From NCBI RefSeq assembly GCF_031755915.1, contig NC_083386.1, positions 19,081,001 to 19,145,000 on the forward strand: a DNA stretch of 64,000 bases, written 5' to 3'. The notes under the pieces were generated by a model that was not told the origin of the DNA, made no database searches, and saw only the letters and a list, made by a program, of their open reading frames with translations. Shown in pieces: positions 35,620-47,602 of the stretch. The first letter of the stretch is position 1; each line of letters starts with the position of its first letter. Source of the DNA: Ziziphus jujuba. Lineage: Eukaryota > Streptophyta > Magnoliopsida > Rosales > Rhamnaceae. The position numbers and the translations under genes are program-made.

Positions 35620-36830
35620 ATGGCAGATTCTAGAATAAGAAGAGGAGACACACCACTGAGAATTAATGAAGAAGAGTCCGTAGGATTTCATGGTGATCCA
35701 CGAGCTGCCGAGAGTGGTGAGCAAATGGAATTGAAAGCTGTTTTGGAACAATTACAGTGGGTGAGTGCTTAAGTTGAGCACATGAATCAAAGGATGGGAA
35801 GGCTAGAAGTTTCCCAAGGAATTCCGAACACAAGAAATAGGCAAGAATTCCATGAAGGTCGCGGTCGAGGACGAGGAGGCCGTGAGAGACCGAGAAAGGA
35901 ATTTAAGGAGGAGAATTTCGGTGGAGACTTTGAGGAAGGCATGGATGAAACCTTTGCTGTCCAAGAGATAGCTGGCCATGGACGGTATAGGAGGGAAGAA
36001 ACAGATGACAATGTTAGCAATATCAAGATCAACATCCCACCATTCATGGGAAAAAGTGATCCCGAGGCATATTTGGAGTGGGAAAAAAATATAGAGATGA
36101 TATTCGACTGCCATAATTATTCGGAGGGTAAGAAGGTGACATTGGCAGCAATGGAGTTTGGCCATTATGCACTCCAATGGTGGACAAATGAGCAGGGCAC
36201 CCGGAGGAGAGTTGGTCATGACTTGATCACAATGTGGCGACAAACTTGATCACAATGTGGCGACAAATGAAAGGAGCCATGAGAAAGCGGTTTGTGCCAT
36301 CACATTACCATAGGTTGCTGCATCAAAGGCTTCAATCTTTGTCTCAACGAAGTAGGTCCATGGAGGATTATTACAAAGAGATGGAGATGCTCATGATGAG
36401 GCTGAATATGAATGAGGATAGGGAGGCAACAATGGCGAGATTTCTTGGTGGTTTGAACCATGACATTGCCAACAAGCTTGAATTGCAACAATACTTGGAG
36501 TTGAAGGAGATGTTGCATGTAACAATTAAGCTTGAACACCAATTCAAGAGGAGGGTTGTTGGATCACGACTTTGAGGTGTTTCTAGCAGTGGGAGAATTA
36601 ATTCAAGCGGTTGGAGAAACAATTCAGCTAATGAAATCAAACCAAAACATAAAGCTGGAGAAGAAAGTACCAACCGGTCAAAAAGGGAGGCTAAGACCGA
36701 ATCTGTCCAAGCACTTAAAGGTGAGATAAAATCTAATCCTAAACCTAAAAATTCCAGAGAAATAATTTGTTTTAAGTGCCAAGGAAGAGGACACATAGCC
36801 AGCCAATGCCCAAATAGAAGAATCATGGTA
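35620..36830 (+). pseudogene. gag: R5 gag, frameshifted by a 23-bp duplication
   Basis: Start ATG 35620 (MADSRIRRGDTPLRINEEES). A stop lies at 35770 (CAA to TAA). The Arg/Gly-rich region is at 35860-35900, and the capsid region at 36020-36560 includes IPPFMGKSDPEAYLEWEKN and LQWWTNEQGTRRRVGHDLIT. A direct 23-bp duplication (36221-36266) shifts the frame. A stop follows near 36573, and then the intact knuckle CFKCQGRGHIASQC near 36768-36810. Confidence 0.88.
36221..36266 (+). repeat. 23-bp tandem duplication in R5 gag
   Basis: Two exact copies of acttgatcacaatgtggcga plus caa (36221-36243 and 36244-36266). Sister copies have the unit once. The duplication is not a multiple of three and breaks gag. 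Confidence 0.92.
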
Positions 36831-37520
36831 TTAAAGGGTGATGGTGAGCTGGAATCTGCAAGTGAAGGAAGTGAAGGAAGTGAAGCTGAAATCAAACACG
36901 AGGAGGAATGCAATGATGATGAAGTTGAACCAGTAGACACATCTAATGCCGAGTTGATCTTGGTTTCAAGGAGAGTACTTGCTGTCTACAAAGATGAAGA
37001 GCAGATACAAAAAAAAAACATTTTCCACACTCGCTGCGAAATACAAGGTAAGATTTGTAGCATGATTATAGATAGTGGGAGTTGTACCAACGTGATAAAT
37101 AATCTTGTAGTTGATAAATTAGGCTTGAAAACAATTAAGCATCCAGAACCCTATAGGTTACAATGGTTAAATGATAGTGATGAGATGAAGGTAAATAAGC
37201 AAGCCAAAGTTAAATTTAATATAGGTAGGTATGGGGATGTTGTCTTGTGTGACATTGTACCAATACATGCCGGACATATTTTACTAGGTAGACCATGGCA
37301 ATTTGATAAAGATGCTACTCATTTTGGTCTAGAAAATAGTGTTATTTTCAGGTTTAAAGGGAAGAAAATCAAGCTGGAGCCATTGACTCCCAAGGAGGTC
37401 TACAAAGATCAACTAAAAATGCAACAAAGGAGGGAGGCTGAAAAACTCAAGGAGAAAACTAGTATGGCACCAACGGCTTCACCATCCTTTCAAGAAGGTG
37501 AGATTGAGGTTGCTGATTAA
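36831..37520 (+). pseudogene. pol: R5 protease region
   Basis: The open frame 36825-37520 contains an acidic linker (SEGSEGSEAEIKHEEE), SRRVLAVYKDEEQIQKK, then HTRCEIQGKICSMIIDSGSC with the protease DSG near 37072, HAGHILLGRPWQFDKDATHF and a Lys/Glu-rich linker. It stops at 37518 (Asp codon followed by TAA where CAA is usual). The protease itself is intact, but it is cut off from RT by the stop. Confidence 0.86.
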
Positions 37521-40453
37521 GATAAGCTTTCTAAAACCTAGATCGAGTGGAAAAACCAAGAGAAAGCCGAGAGGGGGGTGAGAAAAGAGAGCAAACCCGT
37601 GAGCACCAACAATCTGGAAATTTCCGCCAATGAGAGCCAAACCAAGGGGAGGAAAATAAAAGAAAGAAAAGAGAGGAAAAACCAGAATTTTTATTTGAGT
37701 TTTGGGGATATTAATAAGGCTATTGAATGTATGGAACCTTTGCTGGTCATGATATATAAAGAAAACTATTTTAATGATCAAAAAGAAAACTATTTTAATG
37801 ACCAAACTAACTTTGAAGAACTTGAATTGCCAAGTTCAATGATTTCTCTTTTGAAAGAATTTGGAGATGTTTTTCTGAATGAGATTCCAAGTGGACTACC
37901 ACCTATTCGAGGGATAGAACATCAAATTAACTTTTTCCTAGGGGTTGCCCTACCAAATAGACCAGCATATAGAAGAAATCCCGAGGAAACAAAGGAGCTA
38001 CAAAAACAAGTAAGTGACTTGCTTGATAAAGGATACATTCGTGAGAGTTTAAGTCCATGTGCTGTTCCTATTTTGTTGGTACCTAAAAAGGATGGTTCTT
38101 GGAGAATGCGTGTTGATAAGGCTATAAATAACATCACCATTAAATATAGACATCTCATTCCTAGATTAAATGATATGCTTGATGAGTTGCATGGTGCTTG
38201 CATGTTTACTAAAATTGATCTTCGGAGTGGTTACCATCAAATTAGAATGAAAGAAGGTGATAAATGGAAAATCGCATTTAAAACTAAATATGGGCTGTAT
38301 GAATGGTTAGTTATGCCTTTTGGATTATCTAATGCACCTAGTACTTTCATGAGGCTTATGAATCATGTAATGCATCCATTTATTGGTAAATTTGTGGTTG
38401 TTCATTTTGATGATATTTTGGTGTATAGCTGAAACTTGGATGAGCATGTGGATCAACTTAGGCAAGTTTTGCAAGTTCTTAGAAAGGAAAGAGTGTTTGC
38501 TAACATGAACAAGTGTGATTTTTGCAAAGATGAGCTTGTTTTTCTAGGATTTGTAGTAAGTGCTACAGGAATCAAAGTGGATCAAGCTAAAGTGCAAGCA
38601 ATCAAAGAGTGGCCGGTTCCTACAACAGTAACCCAAATGAGGAGTTTCCATGGCTTGGCAAGTTTTTATAGAAGATTTGTCAAGGATTTTAGCACCATAG
38701 CCGCACCTTTGAATGAAGTTGTCAAGAAGAATGTTGGCTTTAAATGGGGGGAAGTACAAGAAAAATCTTTTAATTTGTTGAAAGAAAAATTGTGTAATGC
38801 ACCTTTATTAGTTTTGCCAAATTTTTCTAAGACTTTTGAAATTGAATGTGATGCTTCGGGTGTAGGTATTGGAGCTGTCTTAATGCAAGAAGGAAGACCC
38901 ATAGCCTACTTTAGTGAAAAATTAAATGGGGCTGCACTAAACTACCCGACGTATGACAAGGAGATGTATGCTTTGGTGAGGGCTTTGGAGACGTGGCAGC
39001 ATTATCTCATGCCAAAGGAGTTTGTGATTCGTATGGATCATGAGTCTTTTAAGCATATTAAGAGTCAAGGAAAGCTCAACCAAAGTCATGCCAAGTGGAT
39101 TGAATTTATTGAACCTTTTCCATATGTGATCCGCTACAAAAAAGGTAAGGAAAATGTGGTTGCCCATGCATTATCGCGAAGGTATGTACTTTTTTCTACC
39201 TTAGATGCTAGATTGCTTGGATTTAAACAATTGAAAGAACTTTATGAGCATGATGTGACTTTGAAGAAATTTTTAGAACCTGTTTGAAACATGGATTTAA
39301 TAAATTTTACATATTTGAGGGGTATTTGTTTAAGGAAAACAAACTTTGTGTGCCTAATTGTAGCATTAGGGAATTATTGGTTCGAGAAGGACATAGGGTG
39401 GTTTTATGGGACATTTTGGTGTTTTTAAAACTCTATCCTTGCTGCAAGAACAATTTTATTAGCCTAACATGAGGAGAGATGTTGAGAGAATTTCTGAAAG
39501 ATGTTTGAAGTGCTGAAAAACAAAATCAACATTGAAGCCGCCTGGATTGTACAAGCCTTTGCCGATTCCTACCTATCCTTGGGTAGATTTGTCTATGGAT
39601 TTTATTCTTGGTTTGCCTAGGTCAAGGATAGGTAAGGATTCAATATTTGTTGTAGTGGATAGGTTTTCTAAGATGGCACATTTTATTGCATATAATAAAA
39701 CCGATGATGCATCCAATGTTGCTAATTTATTTTTCAAGGAAATTGTGAGATTGCATGGAATGCCAATAACTATTGTTTCGGATAGGGATGCTAAGTTCTT
39801 AAGTTATTTTTGAAAAACTTTGTGGGCTAAGTTAGGTACTAAGCTTTTATTTTCAACTACTTGCCACCCACAAACAGATGGGCAAACCGAAGTTGTAAAT
39901 AGAACTTTGTCCGCTTTATTACGTGCTTTAATTAGTAGAAATTTGAGAACTTGGGAAGAATGTTTGCCACATGTTGAATTTGCTTATAATAGGTCTTTAC
40001 ATTCAGCCACTAAATATACACTATTTGAAATTGTTTATGGTTTTAATCCTTTGACTCCATTAGATCTAACACCTTTACCTTTGAATGAGCGTGCTAATCT
40101 AGATGGAAAACAAAAAGCTGATTTTGTAAAACAGATTCATGAGAAGACAAAGGCAAATATTGAGATTAGGACCGAGCAATATGCAAAGGTTGCTAATCAA
40201 GGCCGAAAACCAATGGTCTTTGAACATGGAGATTGGGTGTGGCTGCATTTGAGGAAAGAAAGATTTCCCGAACAAAGGAAATCAAAACTCATGCCGAAGG
40301 GTGATAGACCTTTTCAAGTTTTGGAGATGATAAATGACAATGCCTAGAAACTTGATCTACCGGGTGAGTATAATGTTAGTGCCACCTTCAATGTTGCTGA
40401 TTTGTCTCATTTTTCTACAGGTGATCACATTGATTTGAGGGCAAATCCTTTTC
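37521..40453 (+). pseudogene. pol: R5 RT, RNase H and integrase relic
   Basis: Pieces: 37578-38432 ([12 protein letters not shown] with H for Y at the active site, then a stop where Arg is usual), 38436-39287 (RT end and RNase [11 protein letters not shown] near 38850), a frameshift near 39255, 39284-39472 (integrase zinc region), 39532-39813 (integrase core, VVDRFSKM near 39655), a TGG-to-TGA stop near 39811, and 39820-40347 ([11 protein letters not shown] and C-terminal module). An extra in-frame repeat KENYFND (37757-37798) duplicates a linker segment. The YFDD-to-HFDD change and the stops make it inactive. Confidence 0.87.
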
Positions 40454-40466
40454 AAGAGGAGGGGAA
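40454..40466 (+). other. Polypurine tract of R5
   Basis: AAGAGGAGGGGAA next to the 3' LTR. Confidence 0.85.
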
Positions 40467-41553
40467 TGATGCGAATCTGCCCGAGACCGTTAAATCGACA
40501 ACCTGTTGGGGTGTTGATCCAATATAGATGAATGTGGGGCCGATCACTAGAGCCCAAGCCAAGAAGTTCAAGGACAATCTTGCTGTCCAAGGAATAATTC
40601 GTAATCAAGAAGGGTTTCCATATCTAAAGAACCAAGGCCTGTTTTACTTATACAAGCAATAGAAGCCAAAACGGGCCCGGGTTGTATGAATTGGATCCCC
40701 ATTCTTATGAGTTCAATTCATATGGTGGATCAGTCATAGAAACTAGCCAAAGCAGCTTCAAAGCCGAACAACATAGTGGTTTGCGCACAAGGGGAAGAAA
40801 GGCCGAAATTTGCTGCATTCTTTGCTGGCTTTACTGTATTTTACTGTATTAGCCTTTTCTCATATTTCTAAGCAAGGGCAATGTGAGGAATTTCATAATA
40901 AGCTTATTTGGCATTCCAAAAAGACTATTGAAGCTGATTTGGAGTCCAATTAGGTCAAAGAAGGGTCATTATCAACCTAGCCGAAAATTACCATATTTAG
41001 TTTCCTAATTTGTTTTTACTTTTTGTTTTAGGAAACTATCTTTAATTTTGGATTTGTATTTATTTACTTATTGAACAAATAAGTTTAGGAAAGTTTTTAT
41101 TTTATTATTTTTTTTGTAAATTAATTAATTCCTAATTGAAAATAAAGGAATTAATTAATTAGATTAGGAAAAGGAAAGATTCGGTCAAGCTAGAACTCTT
41201 CATTGTGTGGCCGGTTTTTCCTAGGGTTTTTAGGGTTTATTTTGTTTCTTTCAAAGCCTATTTAAAGGCTTATTTTCAATAAGAATACAACCTTGATTTG
41301 AATGAGAAAATACTTGTGAGATTAATTATCTCTTTGTTCTTTGAGAACACCTAAAACACCATTAGAGAATTGGTTGTTTTAGCTTGACTTATCAATGGGT
41401 TTTCCATCCCCCATTGTGGCGTCTACATTATACCAAGGTTTCTAACCACAGGTTGGTTAGGAGTTGAGGTCAATTCCATTAGAACTTAAACTTAATTAAG
41501 ATCCGGGCTCATATAATACGGGTTTTGGAGCAGGTCGTCCTAGGTTCGTATCA
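40467..41553 (+). repeat. 3' LTR of R5 (1087 bp)
   Basis: TGATGCGAATCTGCCC to TTCGTATCA. Against the 5' LTR it lacks about 27 bp near 40680 and has several substitutions. Followed by cacgt. Confidence 0.9.
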
Positions 41554-42608
41554 CACGTTCTGCATATTTAAAAAAAAAAAATTCATTCATAGTCAAATTA
41601 GGTTTTCTTTGTTTTACCATATTTTTGCTTCCGAGTTTGTTGGTTGCTTTTCATCATTGTTCTTGTTAATTTAGTTTATTGTTGATTTTTTTTTCTGCTG
41701 CTTTTTATCTTAAATATTTGCATTCATTTATTCAAAAAAAAAAAAAGAAGGGAGGAATTGCGGCATCATATATAAATTTTCAAAAAAAAAAAAAAAGAAA
41801 ATTGCAAATTTGTATTGTTGTTTTTGGAGGCCAAGGGTTTGGTGAGTTTTTATTGTTAGAATTGCAAGTTGGGTGTTAATTCTTATTACTACAGTTGAGT
41901 TGATATTCTGTGTGAAAACAGAAGAAGAAGAAGAAGAAAAGTCGAATGAAAAAAAAAGGGGGCCGGTTTTGTTGAATTTGGTGTTGAAATTTGTTTGCTG
42001 GGAATTTCTTTGAACTTCTGAGTTGTTGAATGTTTATTCAATAGTTGAAGTTGCTAGAGAATTTTTTTTTTGCTGCTGGATATTTGAATTTTGAATGCTA
42101 AATTAATTGGATTAAAAATTAGTTAAAGGATTTGTTGTAGAAACTTGAATTACAATGAACAATAACTAACAACTATCCTATATTTTTGTTCGATTTGATT
42201 CTTGTTCGCATGAATTTTGTTTTCTAAATTTTATTCTTGAACTCATAATTTCTTACCATCTGGTCCAATTCTTATTGATTCCAAGATTTCCTTTGTTAAA
42301 TTGCTTTATTTTTGCTTAGAAAAGCCGAGAATTAGGCGTTTAAAAATTCACTTGGTATTGTTTGCTTTTTTGCCACTGTTTTGCTAATAAGTTTAATTAA
42401 AACCTACTTGTGATCTAATTGCTATTAGTGGGTGTTTTAATTACAACTTTGAGTTAATTCTTTGTGTGGAAAAATGCAAGAGTGTGTGGGCTTAAAAAAG
42501 GGTCAAAAGCCGAAACTAGTGTGCAAACACGAGTGTTAAGACCTTGTTTGAGTGTAAGCGCGTGAATTTGGTGAGGTCCTATTTTATTTTTGTGTTATTT
42601 ATAATAAC
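41554..42608 (+). other. R4 unit 2 leader after R5
   Basis: It resumes the leader with cacgttctgcatattt and continues to the gag ATG at 42609. A-runs lie at 41571-41580, 41732-41744 and 41781-41796. No coding frame. Close to the unit 1 leader (25230-26275). Confidence 0.75.
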
Positions 42609-42783
42609 ATGGCAGATTCAAAGGTGAGAAGAGGAGATCCAGCATTGAGAATTAATGAAGAAGAGTCCGTAGGATTTAAAGGAGATTCCCGAGCTTCGGA
42701 GAGTAGAGATGAGCACACGGACATGAGGGCCGTCTTGGAGCAGTTACAGTGGATGAATGCTCAATTTGATCACATAGACCAAA
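42609..42783 (+). pseudogene. gag: R4 unit 2 gag, 5' part
   Basis: MADSKVRRGDPALRINEEES at the start, then MRAVLEQLQWMNAQFDHIDQ. The frame is open until R6 begins at 42784; the last five bases, ccaaa, are the R6 target duplication. It continues at 51039 as QRMDRLETSQGGPNTRFDAH. Confidence 0.87.
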
Positions 42784-43926
42784 TGATGCGAATCCACCCG
42801 AGACTGCTCGACCAACAACCCGCTGGGGTGCTGACCCAATACAAATGAAGGTGGGACCGATCACTAGGGCCCAAGCCAAGAGGTTCAAGGACAATCTTGC
42901 TGTCTTCATACAAGGAATAAGTCATAGCCAAGAGGGGTTGGCCACATCTAAAGAACCAAGGCCTGTTTTACTCATACAAGCAATAGAAGCCAAAACAGGG
43001 TCGGGTGACGTTTTTGGTGCTAATAAGGAGGCCGGGTTGTATGAATTGGAACCCCATCTTTATGGGTTCAATTCATATGGAGGATGAGTCATAGAAACCA
43101 GCCAAAGCAGCTTCAAAGCCGACCAACAAGGTGGTTTGCGCATAAGGAGAAGGAAAGGGCCGGATTTGCTGTATTCTCCGCGGGTTTTACTGTATTTTAC
43201 TGTATTGACCTTTTTTCATACTTCCAAGCAAGGGCAACGTGGGGAACTTCACAATAAGCTTATTTGGCATCCTACAAAGCATATTGAAGCTGATTTGGAG
43301 ATCAATTTGGTCAAAGAATAGTCAAAGTCAAATTAGTCAAAAAGCTAGTATTTTAGTTTCCTAATTTTATTCTACTTTTTGTTTTAGGAAACTACCTTTA
43401 CTTTTTAAGTTTTATTTATTTATTTTCTGGATAAATAAGTTTAGGAAAGTTTTTATTTTATTATTTTCATTGTAAATTAATTAATTCCTAAATTCAACAT
43501 AAAGGAATTAATTAATCCAAATTAGTTTAGGATTAGGAAAGTTTCGGCCAAGGTAGGATTCTCCATTGTGTGGCCGGTTTTTCCTAGGGTTTTTAGGGTT
43601 TATGTTGTTTCTTTCAAAGCCTATTTAAAGGATTATTTTTCATTAATAAAAAAACTTTAAAACTTTGATTTGATTAAGAAAATACTTGTGAGATTAATTA
43701 TCTCTTTGTTCTTTGAGAACACCTAAAACACCATTAGAGAATTGGTTGTTTTAGCTTGACTTATCAATAGGTTTTCCATCCCTTATTGTGGCGTCTACAT
43801 TATACCAAGGTTTCTAACCACAGGTTGGTTAGGGGTTGAGGTCCATTCCATTAGAACTTGAACTTAATTAAAGATCCGGGCTAATATAATACGGGTTTAG
43901 GAGCAGGTCGTCCTAGGTTCGTATCA
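42784..43926 (+). repeat. 5' LTR of R6 (1143 bp)
   Basis: TGATGCGAATCCACCC to TTCGTATCA. Contains the 5' copy of the pol C-terminal frame (42845-43087) and a TATA-like TATTTAAA at 43622-43629. Confidence 0.95.
43622..43629 (+). promoter_or_regulatory. Putative TATA box in the R6 5' LTR
   Basis: TATTTAAA in gcctatttaaagg, at the position where R3 has TATATAA. About 300 bp before the LTR end, which would leave an R region and U5 of reasonable size. Function inferred. Confidence 0.45.
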
Positions 43927-43928
43927 TT

Positions 43929-43940
43929 TGGTATCAGAGC
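43929..43940 (+). other. Primer binding site of R6
   Basis: Exact TGGTATCAGAGC (tRNA-iMet), two bases after the LTR. Confidence 0.93.
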
Positions 43941-45099
43941 TAAATTTTGTTCAGGTTTGATCTATCTTTATTTGCTTTATTTGTTTTTGTGTTATTCTAC
44001 AATTTTAGCATTAGGTTAAGGTTGCATCCATCCTATACACGTTCAGCATCTTAAAAAAAAAAAAAAAAAAAAAATTCATTCCTAGTTGAATTAGGATTTC
44101 CTAGTGTTATCGTATTTTTGTTTCCTAGTTTGTTGGTTCTCTTTTATCATTGTTCTTGTTAATTTGATTTTTGTTGATTTTTCTTTGCTGTTTTAGTCTT
44201 AAATATTTGCATTCATATATTCCAAAAAAAAAAAAAGAGTTTGCGGCAACATTTAAAAAAAAAAAAAAAAAAACTGCACATTTTGTTTATTTGGAGGTCA
44301 CGGGTTTGGTGTTTGTTTTGGAGTTGGAATTGCAATTTTGGTAATTATTCTTGCTACTGCAGTTATTTATGTTCTGTGAGTGAAAAAAAAAAAAAAGAAA
44401 AAAAAAAAAAGAAGAGGTAAAGCCGAATAAAAAATAAAAAAAAGAAGAGAAAAAAAAATATTTCGGTTTGTTGGAGTTTGATTTGCTTGCGGGAAATTTG
44501 TTGGAGCTGTTGGTTTTTGATTATTTATTCAATATTTGAGTTGCTGGGAAATTATTCTTGCTGCTGGATATTTGGATTTTGGGTGATTAAATTTTTTTTG
44601 ATTAAAATTAGTTAAAGGAATTGATACAAAACTTGAATTACAAGAACAACAACCAACAGTTTTCTATATTTTTGTTCTCTTTGATTCTTGTTCGTATTTG
44701 AATTTCTTTTTCTGGAATTTTATTCTTGAACTCATAATCTACTACCATCTGGTGCAGTTTTCAAAAATTCCAACGTTTTCCCATTATTTTGTGTTTTCTT
44801 GTCTAGAAAGCCGAAAAATTAGGATTTGTTGGATTCTTTCGGTATTGCCTACTTTTTGCTTCTGTTTTGTTAATAAGTTTAATTAAAACATACTAGTGAT
44901 CTAATTGCTGTTTGTGGGTGTTTTAATTAGAACTTTGAGATAATTCATTGAGTGGAAAAAGGCAAGAGTGTGTGAGCTTAAAAGAGGGTAAAAGCCGAAA
45001 CTAGTGTGCAAACACGAGTGTTGAGACCTTGTTTGAGTGAAACACGTGAGGGAGTGAATATTGTGAGGATTTATTTTATTTTTGCAGTATTTTACTAAT
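43941..45099 (+). other. Leader of R6
   Basis: About 1.16 kb, AT-rich, with long A-runs (44053-44074, 44223-44236, 44254-44273, 44383-44411). No coding frame. It ends tttatttttgcag then tattttactaat before the gag ATG, a 3' splice-site look-alike. Confidence 0.7.
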
Positions 45100-47457
45100 A
45101 TGGCAGATTCTAGAATAAGAAGAGGAGATCCACCCTTGAGGATCAATGAGGAAGAGTCCGTAGCATTTCATGGCGATGACCGAGCTACCGGAAGTGGAGA
45201 TCAAGTGGACTTGAGAACTATTTTGGAATCAATACAGCGGATGAGTGCTCAATTTGAGCATGTAAACCAAAGAGTGGGAAGATTAGAAGCCTCACAAGGA
45301 AGGCCGAATACAAGAAATAGGCAAGAATTCCATGGAGGACGAGGCCGAGGACGAGGAGGTCGCGAGAGGCCGAGAGAGGAATTTGATGAGGAGCCATTGG
45401 ACGGTGACTTTGAGGAAGGTATGGACGAAACCTTTGCTGTCCAAGATAGAGCTGGCCGTGGGAGATATAGGAGGGAGGATACAGATGAAGATTTGGGAAA
45501 TATCAAGGTTAATATCCCACCTTTTATGGGTAAAAGTGATCCTGAAGCTTATTTGGAGTGGGAAGAGAAAATGGAGATGATTTTTGACTGCCACAACTAT
45601 TCGGAAGGTAAGAAGGTGAAGATGGCAGCAATGGAGTTTGGCCATTATGCACTCCAATGGTGGATAAATGAGCAAAGCACCCGAAAGAGGGTTGGTGAAG
45701 ACTTAATTACAACATGGCGACAAATGAAAGGAGTCATGAGGAAGCGGTTTGTGCCATCCCATTACCAAAGGTTGCTGCATCAAAGGCTTCAATCTTTGTC
45801 TCAAGGAAGTAGGTCCGTGGAGGATTATTACAAAGAGATGGAGATGTTAATGTTGAGGTTAAACATGAGGGAGGATAGAGAAGCAACAATGGCAAGATTT
45901 CTTGGGGGGTTAAACCGTGACATTGCCAACCAACTTGAATTACAACAATATTTGGAATTGGAGGAGATGTTGCATGTAGCCATTAAGCTTGAGAACCAAT
46001 TCAAGAGGAGGGGTGTTAGTACACGGTTTGGAGGAGTTTCTAGCAGTGGAAGGACAAGTTCAAGTGGCTGGAAAAACAATTCCACTTATGAAAACAAGTT
46101 GAGGCCGAAATTAGGAGAAGAATCAACCAACCGGCCAAGAAGGGAGGTCAAGACCGAATCTGTCCAAGCACTTAGAGGTGAGATAAAATCTGATCCTAAA
46201 CCTCAAAAATCTAGGGAAATAATTTGTTTTAAGTGCCAAGGAAGAGGACACATATCCAGCCAATGCCCAAATAGAAGAATCATGGTATTAAAGGGTGATG
46301 GTGAGCTGGAATCCGAAAGTGAAGAAAGTGGAGCTGAAACCGAGCAAGAGGAGGATTGTAATGAAGATGAAACCGAACCTGTTGATACATCTAAAGCCGA
46401 GTTGAGCTTGGTTTCAAGGAGAGTACTTGCTGTCTACAAAGATGAAGAACAGATACAAAGAGAAAACATCTTCCACACTCGATGCGAAATACAAGGTAAA
46501 ATTTGTAGCATGATTATAGATAGTGGGAGTTGTACTAATGTGATAAGTAATCTTGTAGTTGATAAATTAGGCTTGAAAACAATTAAACATCCAGAACCTT
46601 ATAGATTACAATGGCGTAATGATAGTGGTGAGATGAAAGTAAACAAAAAAGCCAAAGTAAAATTTAATATAGGTAGATATGAGGATGTAGTTTTATGTGA
46701 TATTGTGTCTATGATTGCCGGACATATACTATTAGGTAGACCATGGCAATTTGATAAAGATGCTACTCATTTTGGTCGAGAAAATAGTATTGTTTTCAGG
46801 TTTAAAGGGAAGAAGATCAAGCTGGAACCATTATCTCCTAAAGAGGTTTACAAAGATCAATTACAAATGCAACAAAGGAGAGAAGCCGAGAAGCTCAAAG
46901 AAAAAGCAAGTATGGCACCAATGGCCTCACCATCCATTCAAGAAGGTAAGGTTGAGGTTGCTGACCAAGGTAAGGTTTCTAAGGTTCATATTGAGTGGAA
47001 AGACCAAGGAAAAGCCGAGAGAGAGGTGAGGAAAGAGAACAAACCCGAGAGCATACAAAATCCAGAAATTTCCGCCAATGGGAGCCAAACCGAGGGAAGA
47101 AAAAGAAAAGAAAGAAAAGAGAGGAAAAACCAGAATTTTTATTTGAGTTTAGGGGATATTAACAAGGTTATTGAGTGTAAGAAACCTTTGCTGGTCATGC
47201 TTTACAAAGAAAATTATTTAAATGATCAAACTAACTTTGAAGAACTTGAATTGCCAAGTTCAATGATTTCTCTTTTGAAGGAATTTGGAGATGTCTTCCC
47301 AAATGAGATTCCAAGTGGTTTACCACCTATTCGAGGGATAGAACATCAAATTGACTTTGTTCCGGGGGCTGCCATACCAAATAGACCAGCTTATAGGAGC
47401 AATCCCGAAGAAACAAAGGAGCTGCAAAAACAGGTAAGTGATTTGCTTGATAAATGA
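45100..47457 (+). CDS. gag-pol: R6 gag, protease and RT N-terminus (785 codons, ends at a premature stop)
   Basis: Start chosen at ATG 45100 (MADSRIRRGDPPLRINEEES), which is conserved in all copies; an ATG six codons upstream is not. Order: an Arg/Gly-rich basic segment near residues 80-95 (RGRGRGGRERP); capsid region from about residue 140 (VNIPPFMGKSDPEAYLEWEE) to about 310; CCHC knuckle CFKCQGRGHISSQC at residues 376-389; an acidic spacer; aspartic protease with IIDSGSCTN (DSG 474-476) and HILLGRPWQFDK; a Lys/Glu-rich linker; and the RT N-terminal lead-in ([19 protein letters not shown]). The stop at 47455-47457 replaces Gly (GGA to TGA) in [10 protein letters not shown]. Gag assembles particles and protease matures them. 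This is the longest open frame in the window. Confidence 0.9.
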   Translation: MADSRIRRGDPPLRINEEESVAFHGDDRATGSGDQVDLRTILESIQRMSAQFEHVNQRVGRLEASQGRPNTRNRQEFHGGRGRGRGGRERPREEFDEEPLDGDFEEGMDETFAVQDRAGRGRYRREDTDEDLGNIKVNIPPFMGKSDPEAYLEWEEKMEMIFDCHNYSEGKKVKMAAMEFGHYALQWWINEQSTRKRVGEDLITTWRQMKGVMRKRFVPSHYQRLLHQRLQSLSQGSRSVEDYYKEMEMLMLRLNMREDREATMARFLGGLNRDIANQLELQQYLELEEMLHVAIKLENQFKRRGVSTRFGGVSSSGRTSSSGWKNNSTYENKLRPKLGEESTNRPRREVKTESVQALRGEIKSDPKPQKSREIICFKCQGRGHISSQCPNRRIMVLKGDGELESESEESGAETEQEEDCNEDETEPVDTSKAELSLVSRRVLAVYKDEEQIQRENIFHTRCEIQGKICSMIIDSGSCTNVISNLVVDKLGLKTIKHPEPYRLQWRNDSGEMKVNKKAKVKFNIGRYEDVVLCDIVSMIAGHILLGRPWQFDKDATHFGRENSIVFRFKGKKIKLEPLSPKEVYKDQLQMQQRREAEKLKEKASMAPMASPSIQEGKVEVADQGKVSKVHIEWKDQGKAEREVRKENKPESIQNPEISANGSQTEGRKRKERKERKNQNFYLSLGDINKVIECKKPLLVMLYKENYLNDQTNFEELELPSSMISLLKEFGDVFPNEIPSGLPPIRGIEHQIDFVPGAAIPNRPAYRSNPEETKELQKQVSDLLDK

Positions 47458-47602
47458 TATATTCGTGAGAGTTTAAGTCCATGTGCTGTTCCTGTTTTGT
47501 TGGTAACCTAAAAAGGATGGTTCTTGGAGACTGTGTGTTGATTGTAGGGCTATAAATAATATTACCATCAAATATAGACATCCCATTCCTAGATTAGATG
47601 AT
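47458..47602 (+). pseudogene. pol: R6 RT segment with a one-base insertion
   Basis: Between the premature stop and the next ATG the protein reads [16 protein letters not shown], then an extra A in ttggtaacctaa shifts the frame. It resumes as [20 protein letters not shown] and [11 protein letters not shown]. It joins the two long frames of the element. Confidence 0.85.

Larger units (their letters stand above)
33376..41553 (+). mobile_element. R5: complete Ty3/gypsy element inserted in the R4 unit 2 leader
   Basis: 5' LTR 33376-34489, primer site 34492-34503, leader, gag from 35620, pol, polypurine tract 40454-40466, 3' LTR 40467-41553; 8178 bp. Target duplication catgt (33371-33375) and cacgt (41554-41558), one transition apart. 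The host leader joins across the insertion as atcatcatacaygttctgcat, matching the same place in R3 and in unit 1. The LTRs differ by substitutions and a 3' LTR deletion near 40680, so it is older than R6. Confidence 0.93.

Noticed and set aside
42845..43087. Frames inside 5' LTRs (also 33437-33679) as independent small genes
   Set aside because: They are the 5' LTR copies of the pol C-terminus and lack an upstream start context of their own.
43929..43940. tRNA gene at the primer sites
   Set aside because: Only the 12-base complement to the tRNA 3' end is present; no cloverleaf can be formed nearby.
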